A stretch of 24,381 nt of DNA from a virus. The position numbers were made by a program, and so were the translations under genes. The first letter of the stretch is position 1; every line of letters starts with the position of its first letter. This document shows, piece by piece, positions 1 through 6,685 of this stretch. The stretch spans positions 1 to 24,381 of IMG/VR virus record IMGVR_UViG_3300024255_000159; one strand, 5' to 3'. A model generated the notes under the pieces. It made no database searches. It was not told the DNA's origin and saw nothing but the letters and a program-made list of their open reading frames with translations.

Positions 1-230
1 TGGGACATTTGCTTGATTAAGTATATCTTGGTGAAGTTATCCTTTTTCTTTATTTCGGACCATACACCATTAACTAATCTATTATAAGGATCAGTCCACT
101 TCATCATCAAACTCTGTTTTACAGATGCATCAGGATTACTGATATTACCACTCTGGAAGTTATTATCTTTATAGTATGATGTAATATATTCTACAATATC
201 TGGAGATAGTAGATCACTCTGCCATATCAT
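1..230 (-). CDS. 2OG-Fe(II) oxygenase, PKHD-like, N-terminal part only
   Basis: Only the first 76 residues are in the window; the gene runs off the left edge. The start is ATG at 230-228, preceded by AGAGGA five bases upstream, so this start is well supported. It overlaps the chaperone-domain gene upstream by 17 bases. The visible sequence has an acidic-aromatic helix (SPDIVEYITSYY) and then a segment (FQSGNISNPDASVKQS, residues about 25-40). That segment resembles the substrate-binding N-terminus of PKHD-type 2-oxoglutarate/Fe(II) hydroxylases, where 'W.dG..tag.qa..vK.N' is typical. The catalytic HxD/H residues would lie outside the window, so the enzyme class is inferred from the N-terminus alone. 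In T4-like cyanophages such oxygenases are common beside tail fibre genes and their substrates are unknown. An unrelated small virion protein remains possible. Confidence 0.6.
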   Translation of the reverse strand, partial: MIWQSDLLSPDIVEYITSYYKDNNFQSGNISNPDASVKQSLMMKWTDPYNRLVNGVWSEIKKKDNFTKIYLIKQMS

Positions 231-1158
231 TTAATTCCTCTGTGGTGTAAATCTTATTGTAATCAATGCCGCCTTCGATAAAATCTTCAATGCGTAGTAG
301 TTTCATCATTTCTTTAACAGCAGTAGTTGTTGTCCTTTCTGATTTAGCGTAATCCTGTCGCATTGCAATGATATTTGATAGTCTAGACTCAATCAAATCT
401 CTTGATGAATCAGTATCTCTTTCTACCCATTGATTATCCGTTGCCAAGTATTCTACCACGTTGCCATCAACATCTACACCATCAGGATATAAATCTTTAA
501 AGTTTTTGGGATCAATAGGCCATCTTAACGTTTTGATGGCTTTGAAGAAATCTAAAGGAGATGGATGTTCATCAAGAGATGGAATTACTAAAGATCTAAC
601 TTTTTGACGATATGAAATCCATCTATCTTTTTCACCAGGATAAGAATCAACAACATCAGGAAGAATACGCCAATCAGTTGCTGCTAGAATAGCATTCTTT
701 TCTGAAATTCTTTTTAGATATGTTTTCTCAAAAAAGAGGATATTTTCATCAACTTTGGTTACATACTTATTAACTTTAAGTTCCTTTACAACATTGTGTG
801 CATCAAGGAAAGATAGAACTTTATCATATAAATCAGAGACTTGCTCTTCAGTAAATCCAGTGAATGTATAAGTTGAATACACTTGTTGTGCATTTGCAAA
901 ATCATATTTGTATTTTTTTCTTTGGCAAAATAAAGTATTGTCATTAAAAAATGAAAGATATTCAAGTTGATCTTTTTCATCATGCCAAAATACATCTAGA
1001 GATTCTAAAAATCTAGTTAACATCTCTTTATCGTATTTTTTGGCAGAATTAGGGATCTTGGTTCCGTCATCTAAAGTGATAACATTAGACATATCCAAAA
1101 CCATACAGTTGAGAAAATCTACCTCTAGTTTACATGTCTTATCTACGTATTCCGCCAT
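214..1158 (-). CDS. 314-residue protein with phage tail assembly chaperone (APC-like) domain
   Basis: The preferred start is ATG at 1158, which shares bases with the TAA stop of the oxygenase upstream (TAATG, coupled translation). An in-frame ATG at 1185 would add nine residues but overlap more and is less likely. Residues about 150-192 carry the signature of the Phage_tail_APC family: R-I-S-E-K-N-A-I-L-A-A-T-D-W, then L-P-D and W-I-S-Y-R-Q-K-V-R-S-L. Usual members are short proteins or C-terminal tails of fibre genes, ending 'R..LL..TDW....D......W..YRQ.LRdip'. Here the motif is central in a longer protein. Residues 1-145 and 200-314 match no family I recognise. The N-terminal part is rich in aromatic residues and the C-terminal part looks helical. 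No signal peptide or membrane segment is visible. Its position after the fibre genes suggests an assembly factor, but direct virion roles cannot be excluded. Confidence 0.72.
   Translation of the reverse strand: MAEYVDKTCKLEVDFLNCMVLDMSNVITLDDGTKIPNSAKKYDKEMLTRFLESLDVFWHDEKDQLEYLSFFNDNTLFCQRKKYKYDFANAQQVYSTYTFTGFTEEQVSDLYDKVLSFLDAHNVVKELKVNKYVTKVDENILFFEKTYLKRISEKNAILAATDWRILPDVVDSYPGEKDRWISYRQKVRSLVIPSLDEHPSPLDFFKAIKTLRWPIDPKNFKDLYPDGVDVDGNVVEYLATDNQWVERDTDSSRDLIESRLSNIIAMRQDYAKSERTTTTAVKEMMKLLRIEDFIEGGIDYNKIYTTEELNDMAE
236..241 (-). promoter_or_regulatory. Strong ribosome binding site of the left-edge oxygenase
   Basis: AGAGGA on the minus strand with a five-base spacer to ATG 230. It lies within the coding sequence of the chaperone-domain gene. 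It fixes the start of the truncated gene at the left edge. Confidence 0.65.
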
Positions 1159-1820
1159 TAAGTTGACCCCGATTTGATATACCAACCTGTTACTATGTAT
1201 TTATTCTGCTCACCCATAACTAAATTGCCTTTATGCACATGTGTCATTCCCGCAGGGAATATAACTACTGTCCCAGTGGTAGGTTTAATCCTACGCAGTT
1301 GATATTGAAACTCCGTTTCTCCCCCATCTTCTATGTCATTTAGATAAATCATCCATGTAAGTTCTCTATGAGAATACGATGATGATGCATTTTCATAATG
1401 CCACAAGTGATATCCACCGCCAGGAGGTGTACGTTGAAATTTGATATCATTTGATACTAACCCAACTTTCTTTAGTTGAGAATACTCTTCAACATAATGA
1501 AGAGCACACGATTTTAAAAACTGATTTACTTGAGTGCCCCACTTGCTACTATGATAGTTTAGCATAAATGCCCTATCATGACGATTTTGTTTTCCATTAT
1601 ATCCGCTCGATCCATCCATAATATCAAGAGCTCCTGTACCAATACTATGAGCTACTGTATCATCTAAAACATCATTACCATACTTAATAAGTTGATCACA
1701 GAATGCTTTGGGAACAAATCCTTTCCATACTCCAATAAAATCTTCAAAATCTGATGATGTCAGATTAGAATCTAACATCAATTCAAGTGGCCTATAAGGC
1801 GCAAGTTCATTAGTTGACAT
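1158..1820 (-). CDS. 2OG-Fe(II) oxygenase (prolyl-hydroxylase-like), complete
   Basis: This is a 220-residue single-domain enzyme of the 2-oxoglutarate and Fe(II)-dependent dioxygenase superfamily (double-stranded beta-helix fold). Visible landmarks in order are F-Q-R-T-P-P-G-G-G-Y-H-L-W-H-Y-E at 128-143, giving the proximal HxE pair H141/E143 (H138 is an alternative). Next come W-M-I-Y-L-N-D at 156-162 and G-G-E-T-E-F at 166-171. The segment V-I-F-P-A-G-M-T-H-V-H-K-G at 186-198 supplies the distal histidine (H194 or H196). K207 within K-Y-I-V-T-G-W is a likely 2-oxoglutarate carboxylate contact. The proximal acid is Glu rather than the commoner Asp. No clear Shine-Dalgarno sequence precedes ATG 1820. 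It lies four bases after the collar chimera and overlaps the chaperone-domain gene by one base. Modification of a virion protein is a plausible but unproven role. Confidence 0.82.
   Translation of the reverse strand: MSTNELAPYRPLELMLDSNLTSSDFEDFIGVWKGFVPKAFCDQLIKYGNDVLDDTVAHSIGTGALDIMDGSSGYNGKQNRHDRAFMLNYHSSKWGTQVNQFLKSCALHYVEEYSQLKKVGLVSNDIKFQRTPPGGGYHLWHYENASSSYSHRELTWMIYLNDIEDGGETEFQYQLRRIKPTTGTVVIFPAGMTHVHKGNLVMGEQNKYIVTGWYIKSGST
1198..1205 (-). promoter_or_regulatory. Candidate T4-type late promoter (AATAAATA)
   Basis: On the minus strand this reads AATAAATA, matching the NATAAATA form of the T4-like late promoter (-10-like, TATAAATA in T4) used by cyanophages. It lies inside the 3' end of the oxygenase gene, 39 bases before the ATG at 1158. 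It could therefore give the chaperone-domain gene and the second oxygenase their own late transcript. An eight-base AT motif can arise by chance, so this is a candidate only. Confidence 0.4.
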
Positions 1821-1824
1821 AAAT

Positions 1825-4800
1825 CTAGAATGCTTTAATAATATACTTTGCTTTATGAAACTCTGGTGCTAGTGGCACTGTCCTGTTAGGAGAAAATACT
1901 ACGTCAGGAATAGGTTTCTTAACTGATGTATTTAGAGTAAATAATCCAGGATTTAATTCCATGCCAACATCACTCTGATTAAATGTGATGTTAAGTGTAG
2001 TCTGCGCTGATCCTAAACCTTCTTTACCATTGCCAGCACCTGACGTATTTCCGTATGTATAATCTTCGCTTGGATCAAGAACTGGTTGAGTCGTAATTAA
2101 ATGAGCATGAGTTTGTATACTTCCGTCGTCACCATCAAGAATAGGTGGAGAATAAGGGTCTATTCTTGTAAAATACTGATTAGTATCAAAAACACATGCA
2201 ACGTCACGACTACCAGTTCCAGCCTCCCCATCGGTGTCATAGAATCTGTTTAATAGACCTGTAGCGATCTCCATGTAATCATCAGAAACAACAGAATATG
2301 GTGATGGCCACCAGGTATTTGCCGAAATTACTAAAGCAGCTCTGTCACTAGCATCGATATTATTTGGGTTAAGTGATTGAATCATCTCCGTAACTAAAGT
2401 TATTAAATCAGGTTGATTGGCGATTTGATTCCATTCAGCTTCAAACTGTTGACTTTCGCCAATACTGTTCAATCTAGAGATCCAAGCATTTGCAATTGTT
2501 GTGGGGTTATATGCGTCCGGAGCATCATCTTCGATGGACAGCTGCCCCTGACCAATACCTCCACCAGAAACGGTGTGACTGTCTAATTTAGATGATCCTC
2601 TAGTGTCCCATTGGATTAGAGGATCTCCAGTTATTCCATCAGAAATTGCAGCGACATATAAATGACTATGAATAGGAACATTAACCGAAGTATCTAAAAG
2701 TGGTCCAACTAGAGCAGTTACACTACTGCTAGCAGCAACAGTAAAGTCAACATCTTGAGTAAGATCTTGTGCAAATACTGTTTTTACTGTACCAATAGAG
2801 AAGAAGTTACTCTCAATTCCTGTTGTATCATTAGTATCATCAGATACAATGATTTCATATGGATTATCTCCAGCAACATCAACATCATCAACATACCACC
2901 AACCACCAGTTCCGCCTGGTTCGTATATACTACTACCGCCATCAATAGGAAGAAATGCTGATGATGCTCTATTTCCATCAACTACACCAGTTCCCGAAAG
3001 TTTTCTATTTCTGTAATCTGGTAACTTAAAACTACTACCAGCACCACCATAATCATAACCAATGACATCAAATAAGAATGGATAATCATCTTTATCTAAT
3101 GTTTGTCCCGCACACTCATAATATCCTGGATATCGTGATGATCTACTACCATCTAATAGACCATAAGTACCATTAGGTTGCTTGAGAATAGTTATAATAG
3201 TACCAATAGCATGACCATCTTCCTTACTTTCTTTAATATCACCGTTGCTATCAACATAAGCACCTTTCTTACTATACCACGCACCTTTGAGATCTGGTGG
3301 TGGTGGAGCAACAGCATAGTTACTTACTTGCCAAATAAATTGATTTGGTGATCCAGTACCAATACTAACTGTTGTTTGCTTTGAATCGGATAATCCACTA
3401 CCGGTAGTAATAAAGACACGGAACGAAGTATGAATAGTAGGATCAAATGTAACCGGGCCAGCAACTGGAGTAGCAAAGTCAATAGAAATAAGACCACCAT
3501 TTGTTGCATTGATGGTTATTGGTCTATTGATACCCGAAACACTGACAATACTACTTAATACTTCTGTATTAGGAACTTGATTAACAAGATTGGTAGGTAT
3601 TGAAAATACAGCATCAGTATCTGGTCCAGAATTAGTAGTAATACTCCAAGGATCAAGAACTCTCTGACCGACTTTAATAGTAGTTGTTACTACTGATGGC
3701 GTTAAAGAAGTTGAAAATGTTCCCGAAGACCTATTGTATAGTACAATCCTATCCCCATTGTTTACTTTTGTTGGGAACAATCCGATAGAACTCTCACCTC
3801 CCTCTGCATACTGAATCTTAATTCTTGGTTCATCTCCACCAGAATCATTAGAAGAAGTACTGCTTACCAACACAACATCAACTTCTACATTTGTACCTAA
3901 TTCGCTAATGGATCCTGGAGTATCATTAGGATCTGGTGCTGGAGCAGAGGCAATTAGTGCATCTTCTAATACATCAGTTTGATTAACAAAACTGAAATCT
4001 TTTGGTGTAGTTGATGGGAAATTTCCATTGCTTACACTCCAGATAGATCCACTTGCCCCATCACCAATAGATAGTGGATTTGACGACACAGCACCTGCAG
4101 TATTTTCAGTTACAATATACAACTGCAAATATTGACCGTTATTAATTGTTGGTGCAGGAACGTCGGATACTAATTCAAAAACAGTATTACTTAAAATCTC
4201 ATAACCATTTGTATCAGTGAAAAATGTATTAGTATCAGATACTCCTACGTATAAATTAGAGTTTGTTGATGCAATTATTGCAGTATCATTTAATCCCTGA
4301 ACTTGTATAATATTACTATAAACAGCCGTATTTAATGGTTGATTAGTAAGATCATCGAAGTCTGGAAATGGTACAGGAACATTAGGAGGTGTTACTTTCG
4401 CATTAATAGTCCAACGTTCTGACCTTGCTCCAATAGTAAGATCAACATATGACGATAATCCAGGAATAGAATTAGATTTTAACCTAGTTTGGATTTGATC
4501 TGTATTCTTTACAGTAAGTGCTCCTGGATTAGGCAGCTGCCAATCACTAAATTCTGTTTCTCCATCTGATACTTTCTTATATCTGATAGAGAAGTTTTCG
4601 GATAATGCAGGAGCAGATCCAGTAACAGTAACGCTTGCTTCTGTAGACGTAGTTAAACCAACAATAGTGAGAATGCTTTCTCCGGGTCTACTTCCATCTC
4701 CATAGACATACATGATACCTGCATCTGCATCATCAAGAGTCTGAAATGGATATGGATCAGGAGCAAAATCTTCTGGTATCGTAGTGATATACCAGACCGT

Positions 4801-4926
4801 TGTTTGCTCACCAATCTGAATAGTTACACTTTGAGTAGTGTTCCACTGTGAGGGTGCTTTAAATTTAAAGCGAACTGTTTGTCCTTCGCTTACATATACT
4901 GGTGTATTAGAAAAAGAATATGTCAT
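1825..4926 (-). CDS. 1033-residue tail fibre-like protein: beta-sandwich repeats plus tail collar domain
   Basis: The start at ATG 4926 follows the only sizeable gap in the window. Residues 1-540 are a chain of beta-rich segments. Two related units share W-(T/S)-I followed by an 'N-T-x-V-x-S-x-I-x-x-V-x-G-(L/I)-N' block, near residues 172-213 and 427-467. A proline spacer (P541-P544) leads to a phage tail collar domain at about 571-650, with G-Y-Y-E-C-A-G-Q-T-L, D-Y-P-F-L-F-D-V-I-G, Y-G-G and F-K-L-P-D-Y-R-N-R. The rest is a long C-terminal region with H-S-H (753-755) and T-H-A-H (939-942), ending in K-Y-I-I-K-A-F. HxH pairs in T4 gp12 and gp37 coordinate metal in trimeric fibres. The ending resembles those of the two small collar proteins in this window. 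It is probably a trimeric fibre or baseplate-tip protein; its exact virion position is unknown. Confidence 0.8.
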   Translation of the reverse strand: MTYSFSNTPVYVSEGQTVRFKFKAPSQWNTTQSVTIQIGEQTTVWYITTIPEDFAPDPYPFQTLDDADAGIMYVYGDGSRPGESILTIVGLTTSTEASVTVTGSAPALSENFSIRYKKVSDGETEFSDWQLPNPGALTVKNTDQIQTRLKSNSIPGLSSYVDLTIGARSERWTINAKVTPPNVPVPFPDFDDLTNQPLNTAVYSNIIQVQGLNDTAIIASTNSNLYVGVSDTNTFFTDTNGYEILSNTVFELVSDVPAPTINNGQYLQLYIVTENTAGAVSSNPLSIGDGASGSIWSVSNGNFPSTTPKDFSFVNQTDVLEDALIASAPAPDPNDTPGSISELGTNVEVDVVLVSSTSSNDSGGDEPRIKIQYAEGGESSIGLFPTKVNNGDRIVLYNRSSGTFSTSLTPSVVTTTIKVGQRVLDPWSITTNSGPDTDAVFSIPTNLVNQVPNTEVLSSIVSVSGINRPITINATNGGLISIDFATPVAGPVTFDPTIHTSFRVFITTGSGLSDSKQTTVSIGTGSPNQFIWQVSNYAVAPPPPDLKGAWYSKKGAYVDSNGDIKESKEDGHAIGTIITILKQPNGTYGLLDGSRSSRYPGYYECAGQTLDKDDYPFLFDVIGYDYGGAGSSFKLPDYRNRKLSGTGVVDGNRASSAFLPIDGGSSIYEPGGTGGWWYVDDVDVAGDNPYEIIVSDDTNDTTGIESNFFSIGTVKTVFAQDLTQDVDFTVAASSSVTALVGPLLDTSVNVPIHSHLYVAAISDGITGDPLIQWDTRGSSKLDSHTVSGGGIGQGQLSIEDDAPDAYNPTTIANAWISRLNSIGESQQFEAEWNQIANQPDLITLVTEMIQSLNPNNIDASDRAALVISANTWWPSPYSVVSDDYMEIATGLLNRFYDTDGEAGTGSRDVACVFDTNQYFTRIDPYSPPILDGDDGSIQTHAHLITTQPVLDPSEDYTYGNTSGAGNGKEGLGSAQTTLNITFNQSDVGMELNPGLFTLNTSVKKPIPDVVFSPNRTVPLAPEFHKAKYIIKAF

Positions 4927-4986
4927 GGACTAAAGTTACTGCTTTCCACGTAATGGATTATCCTAATCTTATTTAGGGGCAATGGT
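4927..4986 (-). other. 60-base intergenic gap before the collar chimera
   Basis: This is the only gap longer than 12 bases in the window. It separates the last member of the five-gene array from the 1033-residue collar protein. It holds a late-promoter-like element but no convincing terminator hairpin and no strong Shine-Dalgarno sequence before ATG 4926. Confidence 0.6.
4970..4977 (-). promoter_or_regulatory. Weak late-promoter-like element (CCTAAATA)
   Basis: Reads CCTAAATA on the minus strand, 43 bases before ATG 4926, and shares the TAAATA core with the T4 late promoter TATAAATA (six of eight positions). Its place in the only real intergenic gap raises its credibility, although the match itself is imperfect. 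Confidence 0.33.
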
Positions 4987-6684
4987 TTATATGTTCTCTA
5001 CGTCAATCCACACACCATTATTGTCAATCTCTACCTGAATAGGATAATCAGATTTGATTTCTACAGGGATATCAATATCAGTGACTAATAGTTCTTCTGT
5101 TGTTAATTCTATGTTAGGAGTTACAATAGGTTCTTCATTCTTAAAAGTATCATCCGATTCTGGTACTGTAATAGAATCTGGAAGTTGATCTATTATAGCA
5201 GGAACTATTTTAACATCTTCATCTGTTAATGAACCAGCTCCCTCTGCAAGTAACTTGTACTCGATTCTTGCAGGTCCACGATTATCCCATACAGGAGTGT
5301 GTGTAATAGTACCGCTAACATTATCACCTGTTGGTAATACCACATCCGCACCTATAGTTTCTACACCATCTAACGAGTAGTAATATGGCACTATCTTTAG
5401 TGATGTCGTAGCATTAATTGATGTATACCCCAACTCTAAACTATTTCCATAACTAACATTTAAAGGAACTATTAAATCAACTTCTGGTGGTTGCAATACG
5501 GTTAATGTAATCTGATCAGTATCAGTTCCACCTAAACCAGACACAGTTGCAGTATACGTAGTAGTTACAGTTGGAGAAACTGTTACCTGGGATACTAAAT
5601 TACTAGAACCAATTCCGGGTTGTATATTATTAGTTGAGGCGTCACCAGTAGTATTCCAACTTAATATTGCAGATTGTCCTAAAACGATAGTGCTGTTGTT
5701 AAGACTTAACGTAACAATAGGAGGAATATAAACTGTAGCAGTTACAGTTCTAGTTGTTGAACGACCACTCCTAGAAACAATTAAAGTGTAAGTAGTAGTA
5801 TTAGTAGGACAACTTACAGTGCTTCCATCTACACTAACTGCTCCAATACCTTGATTAATGCTAGCACTCGTCGCATTTGTAGATGACCAAGACAATGTAG
5901 TACATTGCCCACGTATAAATGCTGTCGGACTTAACGAAAAACTGTCAATTGTAGGATTTGAGATGTCATAATAAACAATTGCGAATCCATTACCATAATT
6001 TATTGTATTGTTATTAAGACTACAATAACTACTATCATAACCAGATCGACCACCCTGACCACCACCGCCGCCGCGATTGTTATCAATGCCAAATGAACCA
6101 CCACTACCACCGCCGCATCCACCACCGCCGCCACCACCACCGCCGCCATCAGGACGACCTGATGGTTGACTAGTATTTTTTTGACCATTGCTACCAACAC
6201 TGCGATTGTTTGGATTGCCAGACAGTCCTCTACCAGCACCGCCAGTACCACCACTGCGATTCAACGAAGCGCCTCCACCGCCACCACCGCCGCCTACAAT
6301 AACAACCCATCCATTTTTTAAAGAATCGTAAATACCACTGGCACCACCACCGCCACCACCAGCACCAGAATATCCATTATTAGCAGAATTTCCACCTATA
6401 CCACCGCGAGCAGCGTTTGAACTACCTGCACTACCACCACCGGCATTGGATCCGGTTCTTCCGGTGCCTCCTTGTCTTCCGATATAAAAATTTAATGTTC
6501 TAGCAGTATAATTAGGAAAAGAAATAGTTGCTCTTCTTCCACCACCACCTTGTCCAGCATTGGCACCAGCATCGTTGCCACCCCCGCCACCGCGAGATCC
6601 AGCAATATCAACACGAACATTAATCGCATAACTTGGAATTTGTACTGATCCGTTGCTGTTAAATGTTTGCTGAAAGTCTGCCAT
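4987..6684 (-). CDS. Adhesin-like array gene 5: glycine-rich head, Ig-like repeats, shared C-terminus
   Basis: A 565-residue protein, last of five tandem paralogs. Residues 1-30 form a beta opening with a V-Q-I-P motif (14-17). Residues 31-235 are glycine-rich: G-G-G-G-G-A-S-G at 111-117, then W-V-V-I-V and a run of eight glycines, and a run of ten glycines before Cys190. The 'GGGGGGAS...VIVGGGGG' pattern recalls both the Gly_rich family of the ALK/LTK ectodomain and poly-glycine phage adhesins such as gp38 of T-even relatives. Two Ig-like domains follow at about 245-322 and 323-400, with L-S-W and T-T-T-Y-T motifs. A third beta domain spans about 400-500. The acidic shared tail (505-565) ends D-I-D-I-P-V-E-I-K-S-D-Y-P-I-Q-V-E-I. 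One base separates it from the gene upstream. Receptor binding is inferred from composition and context. Confidence 0.8.
   Translation of the reverse strand: MADFQQTFNSNGSVQIPSYAINVRVDIAGSRGGGGGNDAGANAGQGGGGRRATISFPNYTARTLNFYIGRQGGTGRTGSNAGGGSAGSSNAARGGIGGNSANNGYSGAGGGGGGASGIYDSLKNGWVVIVGGGGGGGGASLNRSGGTGGAGRGLSGNPNNRSVGSNGQKNTSQPSGRPDGGGGGGGGGGCGGGSGGSFGIDNNRGGGGGQGGRSGYDSSYCSLNNNTINYGNGFAIVYYDISNPTIDSFSLSPTAFIRGQCTTLSWSSTNATSASINQGIGAVSVDGSTVSCPTNTTTYTLIVSRSGRSTTRTVTATVYIPPIVTLSLNNSTIVLGQSAILSWNTTGDASTNNIQPGIGSSNLVSQVTVSPTVTTTYTATVSGLGGTDTDQITLTVLQPPEVDLIVPLNVSYGNSLELGYTSINATTSLKIVPYYYSLDGVETIGADVVLPTGDNVSGTITHTPVWDNRGPARIEYKLLAEGAGSLTDEDVKIVPAIIDQLPDSITVPESDDTFKNEEPIVTPNIELTTEELLVTDIDIPVEIKSDYPIQVEIDNNGVWIDVENI
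5561..5597. repeat. 37-base exact repeat, copy in array gene 5
   Basis: Identical to 7257-7293 and 8633-8669. It lies in the second Ig-like domain and codes the V-S-P-T-V-T-T-T-Y region. Three identical copies in array genes 3, 4 and 5 point to recent duplication or gene conversion. Confidence 0.85.
5645..5736. repeat. 92-base exact repeat, copy A
   Basis: Base-for-base identical to 7341-7432 by direct comparison. It codes the first half of the second Ig-like domain (IPPIVTLSLNNSTIVLGQSA and onward). Flanking bases diverge, so the identity is a patch and not a whole-gene duplication. Confidence 0.88.
6061..6160. repeat. CCN trinucleotide-rich tract coding poly-glycine
   Basis: A low-complexity run of CCA/CCG triplets on the plus strand, read as GGN glycine codons on the minus strand. 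It encodes the densest glycine stretch of array gene 5 around Cys190. It is the most GC-rich patch of an otherwise AT-rich window, and copy-number slippage here could change head length in multiples of one residue. Confidence 0.7.
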
Positions 6685-6685
6685 T

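Noticed and set aside
1158-1820. Overlaps at 1158, 8062 and 11306 read as frameshifts splitting single genes
   Set aside because: Each downstream frame starts with an ATG overlapping the stop and begins a new complete domain set. Upstream proteins end with their normal family C-terminus, so these are coupled genes rather than broken ones.
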